Assembly: GCF_009923995.1 (NCBI RefSeq)
Contig: NZ_RFSK01000016.1
Span: forward strand, 35,793 to 99,792
Source of the DNA: Janthinobacterium sp.
GTDB lineage: Bacteria; Pseudomonadota; Gammaproteobacteria; Burkholderiales; Burkholderiaceae_D
DNA: 64,000 nucleotides
Direction of reading: 5' to 3'
The notes below the pieces were generated by a model. That model did not search any database and was not told the DNA's origin. It was given only the letters and a program-made list of their open reading frames with translations. The first letter of the stretch is position 1. Each line of letters opens with the position of its first letter. Both the position numbers and the translations under genes were made by a program. Below, piece by piece: positions 8,854 through 16,686 of the stretch.

Positions 8854-10155
8854 GTGGCTACCCTAGATAGCACTAAGAACAACAGTAACAACACGGCAGG
8901 TGAAGGGGGCAGGCGGCGCAAGCAGGCGTCCGTGCTGGTCAGCAGTACCTTCGCCTTCACGATCTGCTTCGCGGTATGGATGATGTTTGCCGTACTGGGC
9001 ATCCCCATCAAGACCAGCCTGGGCTTGACTGAAACGCAATTCGGCCTGCTGGCCGCCATGCCCGTGCTGACGGGTTCCCTCGTGCGCGTGCCGCTGGGCA
9101 TCTGGACGGACAAATACGGCGGACGCCGCGTCTTCTTTCTGCTGATGCTGGCCAGCGTCGTGCCCATCTACCTGATCGCCTACGCCACCGCCTACTGGCA
9201 TTTCCTCTTGCTGGGCATGTTCGTCGGCCTGGCGGGCGGCTCGTTTTCCGTCGGCACGCCGTACGTGGCGCGCTGGTACGAGAAGGAGCGCCGCGGCCTG
9301 GCCATGGGCATCTTCGGCGCGGGGAATTCCGGTTCCGCGCTGACCAAGTTCGTCGCGCCCGGCATCGTCGCCGCCTTCGGCTGGCAGATGCTGCCCAAGG
9401 TCTACGCGGTGGCCATGCTGGCCACGGCCATCCTCTTCTGGCTGTTTTCGTACACGGACAAATCGCACCTGGCGCCATCGGGCGAAAGTTTTACCGAGCA
9501 GATGAAGGTGCTGAAGGACCCCCGCGTGTGGCGTTACTGCCAGTACTACTCGGTGGTGTTCGGCGGCTACGTGGCGCTGGCCCTGTGGATGACGAAATAC
9601 TACGTGGCCGAATACGGCTTCGATTTGAAGCACGCTGCGCTGCTGGCGGCCTGCTTCTCGCTGCCGGGCGGCGTGCTGCGCGCCGTGGGCGGCTGGATCT
9701 CGGACAAGTACGGCGCGGCCAGGGTGACGTGGGCCGTGATGTGGGTGTGCTGGGTGTGCTTCTTCCTGCTGTCGTACCCGCAGACGCAGATGGTGGTGGA
9801 AACCGTCACGGGGCCGCTGGCTTTCCACATCGGCCTGTCGCCGCTGTGGTTTACCGTGCTGCTCTTCATCGTCGGCATCGCCATGGCAGTGGGCAAGGCC
9901 TCCGTCTTCAAGTTCATCGGCGATGACTTTTCCCACAACATCGGCGCCGTCTCGGGCGTCGTGGGCCTGGCCGGCGGCTTGGGTGGCTTCATCCTGCCCG
10001 TGATGTTCGGCGCCCTGGTGGACCTCACGGGCGTGCGTTCGAGCGCCTTCATGCTCCTGTACGGCACCGTCTGCGTTTCCCTCGTCTGGATGCATTTCTC
10101 GTTCAAGCCGCTGCGCGCGGCGACTATCCCTCAACCTGCAGGAGTATCAACATGA
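8854..10155 (+). CDS. narK1: Nitrate transporter, NarK1 type (MFS)
   Basis: A GTG start at 8854 behind GGAGAAAC gives 433 residues with 12 predicted membrane helices. An upstream ATG at 8728 would add a hydrophilic, poorly conserved leader, so it is rejected. The nitrate-porter signature is seen in FVGLAGGSFSVGTPYV and GAGNSGSALTKFV, and the MFS loop motif in GIWTDKYGGRR. The length and first position before a second porter match NarK1 of Pseudomonas narK1K2GHJI clusters, where NarK1-type proteins are thought to work as nitrate/proton symporters. The stop overlaps the start of narK2 (ATGA), so the two are translated together. Confidence 0.9.
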   Translation: MATLDSTKNNSNNTAGEGGRRRKQASVLVSSTFAFTICFAVWMMFAVLGIPIKTSLGLTETQFGLLAAMPVLTGSLVRVPLGIWTDKYGGRRVFFLLMLASVVPIYLIAYATAYWHFLLLGMFVGLAGGSFSVGTPYVARWYEKERRGLAMGIFGAGNSGSALTKFVAPGIVAAFGWQMLPKVYAVAMLATAILFWLFSYTDKSHLAPSGESFTEQMKVLKDPRVWRYCQYYSVVFGGYVALALWMTKYYVAEYGFDLKHAALLAACFSLPGGVLRAVGGWISDKYGAARVTWAVMWVCWVCFFLLSYPQTQMVVETVTGPLAFHIGLSPLWFTVLLFIVGIAMAVGKASVFKFIGDDFSHNIGAVSGVVGLAGGLGGFILPVMFGALVDLTGVRSSAFMLLYGTVCVSLVWMHFSFKPLRAATIPQPAGVST

Positions 10156-11537
10156 GCCGCTACATGATCAATACGTGGGAGCCTGAGACTCCCAGTTTCT
10201 GGCAAACGACAGGCAAGGCTACGGCCGCGCGCAATCTGTGGATCTCGATCCCCGCGCTGCTGCTGGCATTCGCCGTGTGGATGGTGTGGAGCGTGGTGGT
10301 GGTCAACCTGCCCAACATCGGTTTCACCTACAGTAACAACCAGCTGTTCTGGCTGACGGCCTTGCCGGGTCTGTCCGGCGCCACCTTGCGCATCTTCTAT
10401 TCGTTCATGGTGCCCATCTTCGGCGGGCGCCGCTGGACGGCCATTTCCACGGGCTCGCTGCTGATTCCCGCCATCGGCATCGGCCTGGCCGTGCAGGACG
10501 TGAACACGGGCTACCCGACCATGCTGATCCTGGCGCTGCTGTGCGGTTTCGGCGGCGGCAATTTCGCCTCGTCGATGGCCAACATCAGCTTTTTCTATCC
10601 GAAGGCCAGCAAGGGCTTCGCGCTGGGCATGAATGCGGGCCTGGGCAACCTGGGCGTGTCGGTGGTGCAGTTCGTCGTGCCGCTGGTGATTACCTTTGCC
10701 GTCTTCGGTGCCTGGGGTGGCGATTCGCTCACCTGGGTGAAAAATGGCGTGAGCAAGGAAATGTGGCTGCAGAACGCGGGCTTCATCTGGGTGCCGTTCA
10801 TCGCCTTGAGTACCTTGCTGGCCTGGTTCGGCATGAATGACCTGGCCTCGGCCAAGGCCTCGTTTTCCGAGCAGGCCGTGATCTTCAAGCGCAAGCACAA
10901 TTGGCTCATGTGCTGGCTGTACACGGGCACCTTCGGTTCCTTCATCGGTTATTCGGCCGCATTCCCCCTGCTGATCAAGATCCAGTTCCCCGACGTGAAC
11001 CCGCTCGATTATGCCTTCCTCGGCCCCCTGGTGGGCGCCCTGGCGCGGGTGGCCGGCGGCGTGATTTCCGATAAATTGGGCGGCGCCCGCGTCACGTTAT
11101 GGTCGTTCCTGCTGATGATAGGCGCCGTGCTGGGCGTGCTGTACTTCATGCCGCAAAACGGTATCGGCGGCAATTTCAACGGCTTCTTCTGGATGTTCAT
11201 GCTCCTGTTCGCGGGCACGGGCGTCGGCAACGCGTCGACCTTCCGCATGATCCCCGTCATCTTCCTGACGGAGCACCAGCGCGCGGCGGCCGGCAAGGGC
11301 AAGGCGGCGCAGGAGCAAGCCATCGTCGACGCCAACAAGGAAGGCGCGGCCGTCCTGGGCTTCACGTCGGCCGTGGCGGCCTACGGCGCCTTCTTCATCC
11401 CGAAAAGCTACGGCACCTCGATCGCCATGACGGGCAGCCCCGACGCGGCCCTGTGGTGCTTCATCGGCTTCTACGTCAGCTGCATCGCGATTACCTGGTG
11501 GTGCTATGCGCGCAAGAACGCGCCCATGCCTTGCTGA
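10152..11537 (+). CDS. narK2: Nitrate/nitrite transporter, NarK2 type (MFS)
   Basis: The product is 461 residues with 12 predicted membrane helices. The nitrate signatures are clear: CGFGGGNFASSMANISFFYP followed by GLGNLG, and a late GTGVGNASTFRMIP block. Members of this branch exchange nitrate for nitrite across the inner membrane, feeding the cytoplasmic active site of NarG and removing its product. The N-terminus (MSRYMINTWEPE) is typical of NarK2. The gene overlaps narK1 by four bases. In some denitrifiers the two porters are fused into one protein; here they stay separate. Confidence 0.92.
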   Translation: MSRYMINTWEPETPSFWQTTGKATAARNLWISIPALLLAFAVWMVWSVVVVNLPNIGFTYSNNQLFWLTALPGLSGATLRIFYSFMVPIFGGRRWTAISTGSLLIPAIGIGLAVQDVNTGYPTMLILALLCGFGGGNFASSMANISFFYPKASKGFALGMNAGLGNLGVSVVQFVVPLVITFAVFGAWGGDSLTWVKNGVSKEMWLQNAGFIWVPFIALSTLLAWFGMNDLASAKASFSEQAVIFKRKHNWLMCWLYTGTFGSFIGYSAAFPLLIKIQFPDVNPLDYAFLGPLVGALARVAGGVISDKLGGARVTLWSFLLMIGAVLGVLYFMPQNGIGGNFNGFFWMFMLLFAGTGVGNASTFRMIPVIFLTEHQRAAAGKGKAAQEQAIVDANKEGAAVLGFTSAVAAYGAFFIPKSYGTSIAMTGSPDAALWCFIGFYVSCIAITWWCYARKNAPMPC

Positions 11538-11546
11538 AGCTGGACT

Positions 11547-11571
11547 GCCCGGCAAGCCATGCTTGCCGGGC
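11547..11571 (+). other. Strong hairpin between narK2 and carbonic anhydrase gene
   Basis: A perfect 10-base stem (GCCCGGCAAG at 11547-11556 with CTTGCCGGGC at 11562-11571) has a 5-base loop and no following T tract. It lies between two same-strand genes only 58 bases apart, so partial termination or mRNA stabilisation is more likely than a full stop. Confidence 0.55.
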
Positions 11572-11595
11572 GCCGTATGAGTACGAGAGGTAGAA

Positions 11596-12282
11596 ATGGA
11601 AGAACTGGAAAAATTCGTCAACGGCTTCAGCCTGTTTCAGCAGCAGTACTTCAGCGAGCCGCAGACCTTGTACGACAGCCTGCGCGACGGCCAGCGGCCC
11701 TCGACCCTGCTGATCGGCTGCTGCGATTCGCGGGTCGATCCCATGCTGCTGACGGGCAGCGACCCGGGCGACATGTTCGTCGTGCGCAATATCGCCAACC
11801 TGGTGCCGCCGTGCACGCCCGACGCGCCGCCCGGCGTCAGTTCGGCCATCGAGTTCGCCGTCTGCAAGCTCGAAGTGGCCAGGGTCATCGTGCTGGGTCA
11901 TGCGCGCTGCGGCGGCATCCGCGCGCTGCTCGAACCGCAGCCGCGCGCGGAAGGCCAGGAAACGGACTTCGTGGGACAGTGGATGCGCATCGCCGAACCC
12001 GTGGCGCAGCGCGTGCGGCGCGAGCTGGCGCACCGTTCGTCGGCAGAGCAGCACCACGCGTGCGAACTGGCCAGCATCCTGCAATCGCTGGACAACCTGC
12101 TCACCTACCCATGGCTCAAGCGCCGGGTGGAGCAGGGCATGTTGAAATTGCATGGCTGGTATTTCGACATCGACAGCGGCGCCCTGATGGCGTATTCCGC
12201 GCGCCAGCAGCAGTTTTTGCCCCTCGTGTGTCCGATAGAGCGGGCGCGCCATCTGCATGAGCGGCCGTGGCCGAACGTTTGA
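11596..12282 (+). CDS. Beta-class carbonic anhydrase
   Basis: The product is 228 residues, normal for bacterial beta enzymes, which interconvert CO2 and bicarbonate at a zinc site. The ligands are visible: Cys42 with the Asp44/Arg46 dyad in GCCDSRVDP, and His102 and Cys105 in VIVLGHARCGG. There is no signal peptide, so it is cytoplasmic. It follows narK2 by 58 bases and shares strand and probably transcript with the porters. Placement inside a nitrate-respiration cluster suggests a role in pH or bicarbonate balance during nitrate reduction; that link is inference. Confidence 0.92.
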   Translation: MEELEKFVNGFSLFQQQYFSEPQTLYDSLRDGQRPSTLLIGCCDSRVDPMLLTGSDPGDMFVVRNIANLVPPCTPDAPPGVSSAIEFAVCKLEVARVIVLGHARCGGIRALLEPQPRAEGQETDFVGQWMRIAEPVAQRVRRELAHRSSAEQHHACELASILQSLDNLLTYPWLKRRVEQGMLKLHGWYFDIDSGALMAYSARQQQFLPLVCPIERARHLHERPWPNV

Positions 12283-12322
12283 ACCCGGAAGTGAGATGCC
12301 GGGGCCGGACCCTCAGGGGCCG

Positions 12323-12343
12323 CCCCGGGCGGTGCTCCCGGGG
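12323..12343. other. GC-rich hairpin between convergent genes
   Basis: CCCCGGG at 12323-12329 pairs with CCCGGGG at 12337-12343. It lies in the 80-base gap between the convergent carbonic anhydrase gene and the small reverse-strand gene, and may help end both transcripts. There is no clear T tract on either side. Confidence 0.4.
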
Positions 12344-12362
12344 TGAAAATGTCATTAACTGC

Positions 12363-12734
12363 TTAGCTAAACCGCAGCAAATCCCCGCTGCGGTCAAACG
12401 CCAGCAATGTATCGATGCGGCCTTGCTCGATGGCCGTCACCATGGCGCGCAGGGGCGCCTCGCAATCGTGCGGCGCGGGCGGCTGGCCTGCGCGTCCCGC
12501 CAGCCCCGCCACGAAGACCACGTCCCAGTGCGTCTGCATCTGCGTCGATTCCTCCTTCAACGCTTCAAAGCTGTCCAGTTCATCGGGCAGCTTGTCTGCG
12601 GACATCACGGGCGTGAGCGACTTGCCCTGGCCGCCAGGCTGGGCCTGCGCCTGGGTAAAGGTGAACAGCAGGCGTTGCGGCTGTTCCTGGGCGCGGGCGC
12701 TGCGCAGCAGGCTGGCGTAATCGGTAATGGGCAT
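12363..12734 (-). CDS. Conserved small cytoplasmic protein of unknown function
   Basis: The product is 123 residues starting at the ATG at 12734, with an excellent ribosome site (AGGAG, six bases away). It begins MPITDYASLLRSARAQ and contains LTPVMSADKLPDELDSF, THWDVVFVAGLAG and IDTLLAFDRSGDLLRFS. I recall homologues of this kind in nitrate-respiring beta- and gammaproteobacteria, sometimes mislabelled ribonucleotide reductase subunit alpha; I see no reductase motif. The frame stays open upstream antisense to narG, but that part is a high-GC shadow. A copy of the shared nitrate-island motif lies 70 bases upstream in the same orientation, so it probably belongs to the nitrate regulon. Confidence 0.72.
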   Translation of the reverse strand: MPITDYASLLRSARAQEQPQRLLFTFTQAQAQPGGQGKSLTPVMSADKLPDELDSFEALKEESTQMQTHWDVVFVAGLAGRAGQPPAPHDCEAPLRAMVTAIEQGRIDTLLAFDRSGDLLRFS

Positions 12735-12803
12735 GGTTTTCTCCTGGTTGAATGATGGCGGCAGCGATGGTGACAGATATACCGCAGGGCGCGCGCCGCG
12801 CCC

Positions 12804-12822
12804 ATAGGCACAAGTGACTAGC
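12804..12822 (-). promoter_or_regulatory. Shared nitrate-island motif, copy 2 (minus strand, facing the small reverse gene)
   Basis: Read on the minus strand it is GCTAGTCACTTGTGCCTAT, 17 of 19 identical to the copy before narK1. A second GCTAGTCAC block lies directly beside it at 12826-12834. It points towards the 123-residue gene (70 bases before its start) and also lies in the narG upstream region, so it could serve both directions. Confidence 0.55.
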
Positions 12823-12863
12823 CGGGTGACTAGCTGCCTATGCATTCCTGGTGCGGGAAACCG

Positions 12864-12878
12864 ACTTCTTGCCAATAC
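12864..12878 (+). promoter_or_regulatory. Related nitrate-island motif, plus-strand copy before narG
   Basis: ACTTCTTGCCAATAC resembles ACTTTTGCCGATAC of the narK1 copy, with one extra base and one substitution. It ends about 108 bases before the narG start, nearly the same distance as the narK1 copy from its start (about 117). The match is weaker than for the other copies. Confidence 0.4.
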
Positions 12879-12986
12879 CGTGGCGCGGGGCGCCTCGCTA
12901 GACTGTTTGTATCGACGCGAGGGCCATCCGGCCTGCGGCGTTTTAATGACCTGGCGCCGCTGCCTGCGGCGCACTGTGGAGGTAGC

Positions 12987-15900
12987 ATGAGTCACTTTCT
13001 GGACCGTCTGAAATTTTTTAGCAAGCCCGCCGAGCCGTTCTCGAACGGCCACGGCACCGTGGTCGATGAAGACCGCACGTGGGAAAACGCCTACCGTCAG
13101 CGCTGGCAGCACGACAAGATCGTGCGTTCCACGCATGGCGTGAACTGCACCGGCTCCTGCAGCTGGAAGGTGTATGTCAAGAATGGCCTGATCACCTGGG
13201 AAACCCAGCAAACGGACTATCCGCGCACGCGGCCCGACCTGCCCAACCACGAACCGCGCGGCTGCCCCCGTGGCGCCAGCTATTCCTGGTACGTGTATTC
13301 GGCCCAGCGCGTGAAATACCCGATGGTGCGTGGCCGGCTGATGGAAATGTGGCGCGAGGCGCGCAAGACCATGGACCCCGTCACGGCCTGGGACTGGATC
13401 AGCCAGGACGAGGAACGCTCGAAGCAGTACAAATCCATCCGTGGCCTGGGCGGCTTCGTGCGCGCCAGCTGGGATGAAACGAACGAAATCATCGCCGCCG
13501 CGAATGCGCTGACGATCAAGAAATACGGCCCGGACCGCATCATCGGCTTTTCGCCGATTCCCGCCATGTCCATGGTCAGCTATGCCTCCGGCACGCGCTA
13601 CCTGTCGCTGATCGGCGGCGTGGCCCTGAGCTTTTATGACTGGTACTGCGACTTGCCGCCCGCCAGCCCGCAAGTGTGGGGCGAGCAGACGGACGTGCCG
13701 GAATCGGCCGACTGGTACAACTCGACCTATCTGATGGTGTGGGGGTCGAACGTGCCGATGACGCGCACGCCGGACGCCCACTTCTACACGGAAGTGCGCT
13801 ACAAGGGCACGAAAACCGTGGCCATCTCGCCCGACTACGGCGAAATGGTGAAGTTCGGCGACATCTGGCTGGCGCCGAAGCAGGGCACGGATGCCGCGCT
13901 GGCGCTGGCCATGGGCCACGTCATCCTCAAGGAATTCCATGCGGAAGGGCAGAGCGCCTACTTCCGCGACTATGCGCGCCAGTACACGGACTTCCCCATG
14001 CTGGTGCTGCTCAAGGAGCACAACGGCACCCTGGTGCCCGACTACTTCCTGCGCGCTTCGCACCTGGACAACAACCTCGACGAAAGCAACAACCCGGAAT
14101 GGAAAACCCTCGTCATCGACGAGAGCACGGGGGCCATCACGGCGCCGGCCGGCTCCATCGGCTTCCGCTGGGGCGAGTCGGGCAAGTGGAACCTGGAGCA
14201 GAAGGCGGGCGGCAGCGGCACGCCCATCGTGCCGATGCTGTCCATGATCAACGACAGCGACGCCGTCACGGAAGTGGGCTTCGCCTACTTCGGCGGCAAG
14301 GATGCGGCCGACATGCTGCTGCGTAAAGTGCCCGTGAAAACCATCCGCCTTGCCGATGGCACGACGGGTATCGTCACCACGGTGTTCGACCTGACCCTGG
14401 CCAACTACGGCATCGACCGTGGCCTCGGCGGCGCCAATGTCGCCGAAAGCTATGACGACGACGTGCCGTACACGCCCGCGTGGCAGGAAAAGCACACGGG
14501 CGTGAAACGCGCCGACGTCATCACCGTGGCGCGCCAGTTCGCGCAAAACGCCGACCAGACGCGCGGCAAGAGCATGGTCATCGTGGGCGCCGGCCTGAAT
14601 CACTGGTACCACATGGACATGACGTACCGGGGCATCATCAACATGCTGATGATGTGCGGCTGTATCGGCCAGTCGGGCGGCGGCTGGGCCCATTACGTGG
14701 GCCAGGAAAAGCTGCGCCCGCAGACGGGCTGGACGCCGCTGGCCTTCGCCCAGGACTGGGTACGCCCCATGCGCCAGATGAACGGCACTTCGTTCTTCTA
14801 TGCGCACACGAGCCAGTGGCGCCACGAAAAGCTGGAAACGGGCGACATCGCCTCGCCCTCGGCGGCCGGCACCACGGGCGAGCTGACCCTGCTCGACTAC
14901 AACGCCAAGGCCGAGCGCATGGGCTGGCTGCCATCGGCGCCGCAGCTGCAGACCAATCCCATCGACGTGGCGAAGGCCGCCAAGGCAGCGGGGCAGGCGC
15001 CGGCCGCGTATGCGCTGGACCAGATCAAGGCGGGCCAGCTGCAGTTCTCGTGCGACGACCCGGACAACCCGGCCAACTTCCCCCGCAATATGTTCGTCTG
15101 GCGCTCGAATATCCTGGGCAGCTCGGGCAAGGGCCACGAGTACTTCCTGAAATACCTGCTGGGCACGCAGAATGGCTTGCTCAGCGACGAGGACGACTGC
15201 TTCACGCCGCAGCAGGTGAAGGTGCGCCCGGCCGCCGAAGGCAAGCTCGATCTGCTGGTGGTGCTGGACTTCCGCATGTCGACCACGTGTCTGTACGGTG
15301 ACGTGGTGCTGCCGACGGCCACCTGGTATGAAAAGGATGACTTGAACACCTCGGACATGCATCCCTTCATCCATCCGCTGTCGGAAGCCGTGCAGCCCCT
15401 GTGGCAATCGAAGTCGGACTGGGAAATCTACAAGGGCATCGCCGAGAAATTCTCGGAAATCGGCGGCGCGCTGCTGGGCACCCAGCAAGACATCATCCTG
15501 ACGCCGCTGATGCACGACACGCCCGGTGAACTGGGCCAGCCCTTTGATCCCAAGGATTGGCGCGCGGGCGAATGCGAGGCCATTCCCGGCAAGACCATGC
15601 CGAACATGACGGTGGTCGAGCGCAATTACCGCGACGTCTACAAGAAGTTCACCTCGATCGGCCCGCTGCTGGAAAGCATCGGCAATGGCGGCAAGGGCAT
15701 TTCCTGGAAGACGGGGCATGAAGTGGACGTGCTGCGCGGTATCAACCGCACGGTGCTGGAAGAAGGCGTGTCGCAGGGCCAGCCGCGCCTCGATACGGCC
15801 ATCGATGCGGCCGAAATGATTTTGTCGCTGGCGCCCGAGACGAATGGCCACGTGGCCGTGAAAGCCTGGGCTGCGCTGTCAAGCATCACTGGGCGCGACC

Positions 15901-16685
15901 ATACGCATCTGGCGCTGCCGCGCGAGCATGACAGCATCCGCTTCCGCGACGTGCAGGCGCAGCCGCGCAAGATCATTTCCTCGCCCACCTGGTCGGGACT
16001 GGAAAGCGAGGAAGTGAGCTACACGGCCGGCTATACCAACGTGCATGAACTGATCCCATGGCGCACCCTGACGGGCCGCCAGCAGTTCTACCAGGATCAC
16101 CTGTGGATGCGCGACTTCGGCGAAGGCCTCTGCGTCTACAAGCCGGCCATCAACACGAAGACGACGGAAGCGCTGCTGGGGACCCGGCCGAACGGCAACA
16201 AGGAGCTGGCGCTGAACTTTTTGACGCCGCACCAGAAGTGGGGTATCCACTCCACGTATTCGGACAACCTGCGCATGCTGACCCTGTCGCGCGGCGGGCC
16301 CCACGTGTGGTTGTCGGAGACGGACGCGAAGGCGGCCGGCATCGTCGACAACGACTGGATCGAGGTCTTCAACGTGAACGGCACCCTGACGGCGCGCGCC
16401 ATCGTCAGCCAGCGCATCCCGGCCGGCATGACGATGATGTACCACGCGCAGGAAAAGATCATCAACGTGCCTGGCGCGGAAATGACGGGCAAGCGGGGCG
16501 GCATCCACAACTCCGTGACGCGCGCCGTGCCCAAGCCGACGCACATGATAGGCGGCTACGCCCAGCTGGCCTACGGCTTCAATTACTACGGCACGGTGGG
16601 CTCCAACCGCGATGAATTCGTATTGGTGCGCAAGATGAACAAGGTCGACTGGCTGGAAGGCCCGTTGCAGGAAGAAGGAGCATAG
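12987..16685 (+). CDS. narG: Respiratory nitrate reductase, alpha subunit
   Basis: The product is 1232 residues, the usual NarG length, from the ATG at 12987 with GGAGG ahead. It carries the bis-MGD molybdenum site and reduces nitrate to nitrite on the cytoplasmic face of the inner membrane. The FS0 iron-sulphur ligands are His50, Cys54, Cys58 and Cys93 (STHGVNCTGSCSW, then PRGCPRG). The region STYLMVWGSNVPMTRTPDAHF near 245-265 is the conserved molybdopterin-binding stretch. Late motifs include GGPHVWLSETDA and GAEMTGKRGGIHNSVTR. There is no Tat signal beyond the vestigial N-terminal SHFLDRLKFF typical of NarG. narH follows with one base between stop and start. Confidence 0.97.
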   Translation: MSHFLDRLKFFSKPAEPFSNGHGTVVDEDRTWENAYRQRWQHDKIVRSTHGVNCTGSCSWKVYVKNGLITWETQQTDYPRTRPDLPNHEPRGCPRGASYSWYVYSAQRVKYPMVRGRLMEMWREARKTMDPVTAWDWISQDEERSKQYKSIRGLGGFVRASWDETNEIIAAANALTIKKYGPDRIIGFSPIPAMSMVSYASGTRYLSLIGGVALSFYDWYCDLPPASPQVWGEQTDVPESADWYNSTYLMVWGSNVPMTRTPDAHFYTEVRYKGTKTVAISPDYGEMVKFGDIWLAPKQGTDAALALAMGHVILKEFHAEGQSAYFRDYARQYTDFPMLVLLKEHNGTLVPDYFLRASHLDNNLDESNNPEWKTLVIDESTGAITAPAGSIGFRWGESGKWNLEQKAGGSGTPIVPMLSMINDSDAVTEVGFAYFGGKDAADMLLRKVPVKTIRLADGTTGIVTTVFDLTLANYGIDRGLGGANVAESYDDDVPYTPAWQEKHTGVKRADVITVARQFAQNADQTRGKSMVIVGAGLNHWYHMDMTYRGIINMLMMCGCIGQSGGGWAHYVGQEKLRPQTGWTPLAFAQDWVRPMRQMNGTSFFYAHTSQWRHEKLETGDIASPSAAGTTGELTLLDYNAKAERMGWLPSAPQLQTNPIDVAKAAKAAGQAPAAYALDQIKAGQLQFSCDDPDNPANFPRNMFVWRSNILGSSGKGHEYFLKYLLGTQNGLLSDEDDCFTPQQVKVRPAAEGKLDLLVVLDFRMSTTCLYGDVVLPTATWYEKDDLNTSDMHPFIHPLSEAVQPLWQSKSDWEIYKGIAEKFSEIGGALLGTQQDIILTPLMHDTPGELGQPFDPKDWRAGECEAIPGKTMPNMTVVERNYRDVYKKFTSIGPLLESIGNGGKGISWKTGHEVDVLRGINRTVLEEGVSQGQPRLDTAIDAAEMILSLAPETNGHVAVKAWAALSSITGRDHTHLALPREHDSIRFRDVQAQPRKIISSPTWSGLESEEVSYTAGYTNVHELIPWRTLTGRQQFYQDHLWMRDFGEGLCVYKPAINTKTTEALLGTRPNGNKELALNFLTPHQKWGIHSTYSDNLRMLTLSRGGPHVWLSETDAKAAGIVDNDWIEVFNVNGTLTARAIVSQRIPAGMTMMYHAQEKIINVPGAEMTGKRGGIHNSVTRAVPKPTHMIGGYAQLAYGFNYYGTVGSNRDEFVLVRKMNKVDWLEGPLQEEGA

Positions 16686-16686
16686 T

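Noticed and set aside
9100..11500. A fused NarK1-NarK2 porter as in Paracoccus.
   Set aside because: A stop codon ends narK1 at 10155 and narK2 has its own ATG in another frame (ATGA overlap), so they are two proteins.
12735..15851. A very long minus-strand open frame running from the 123-residue gene up through narG (over 1000 codons).
   Set aside because: It is antisense to narG, composed mostly of His, Arg, Ala and Gly as high-GC shadow frames are, with no recognisable domain; only the last 123 residues have a ribosome site and natural composition.
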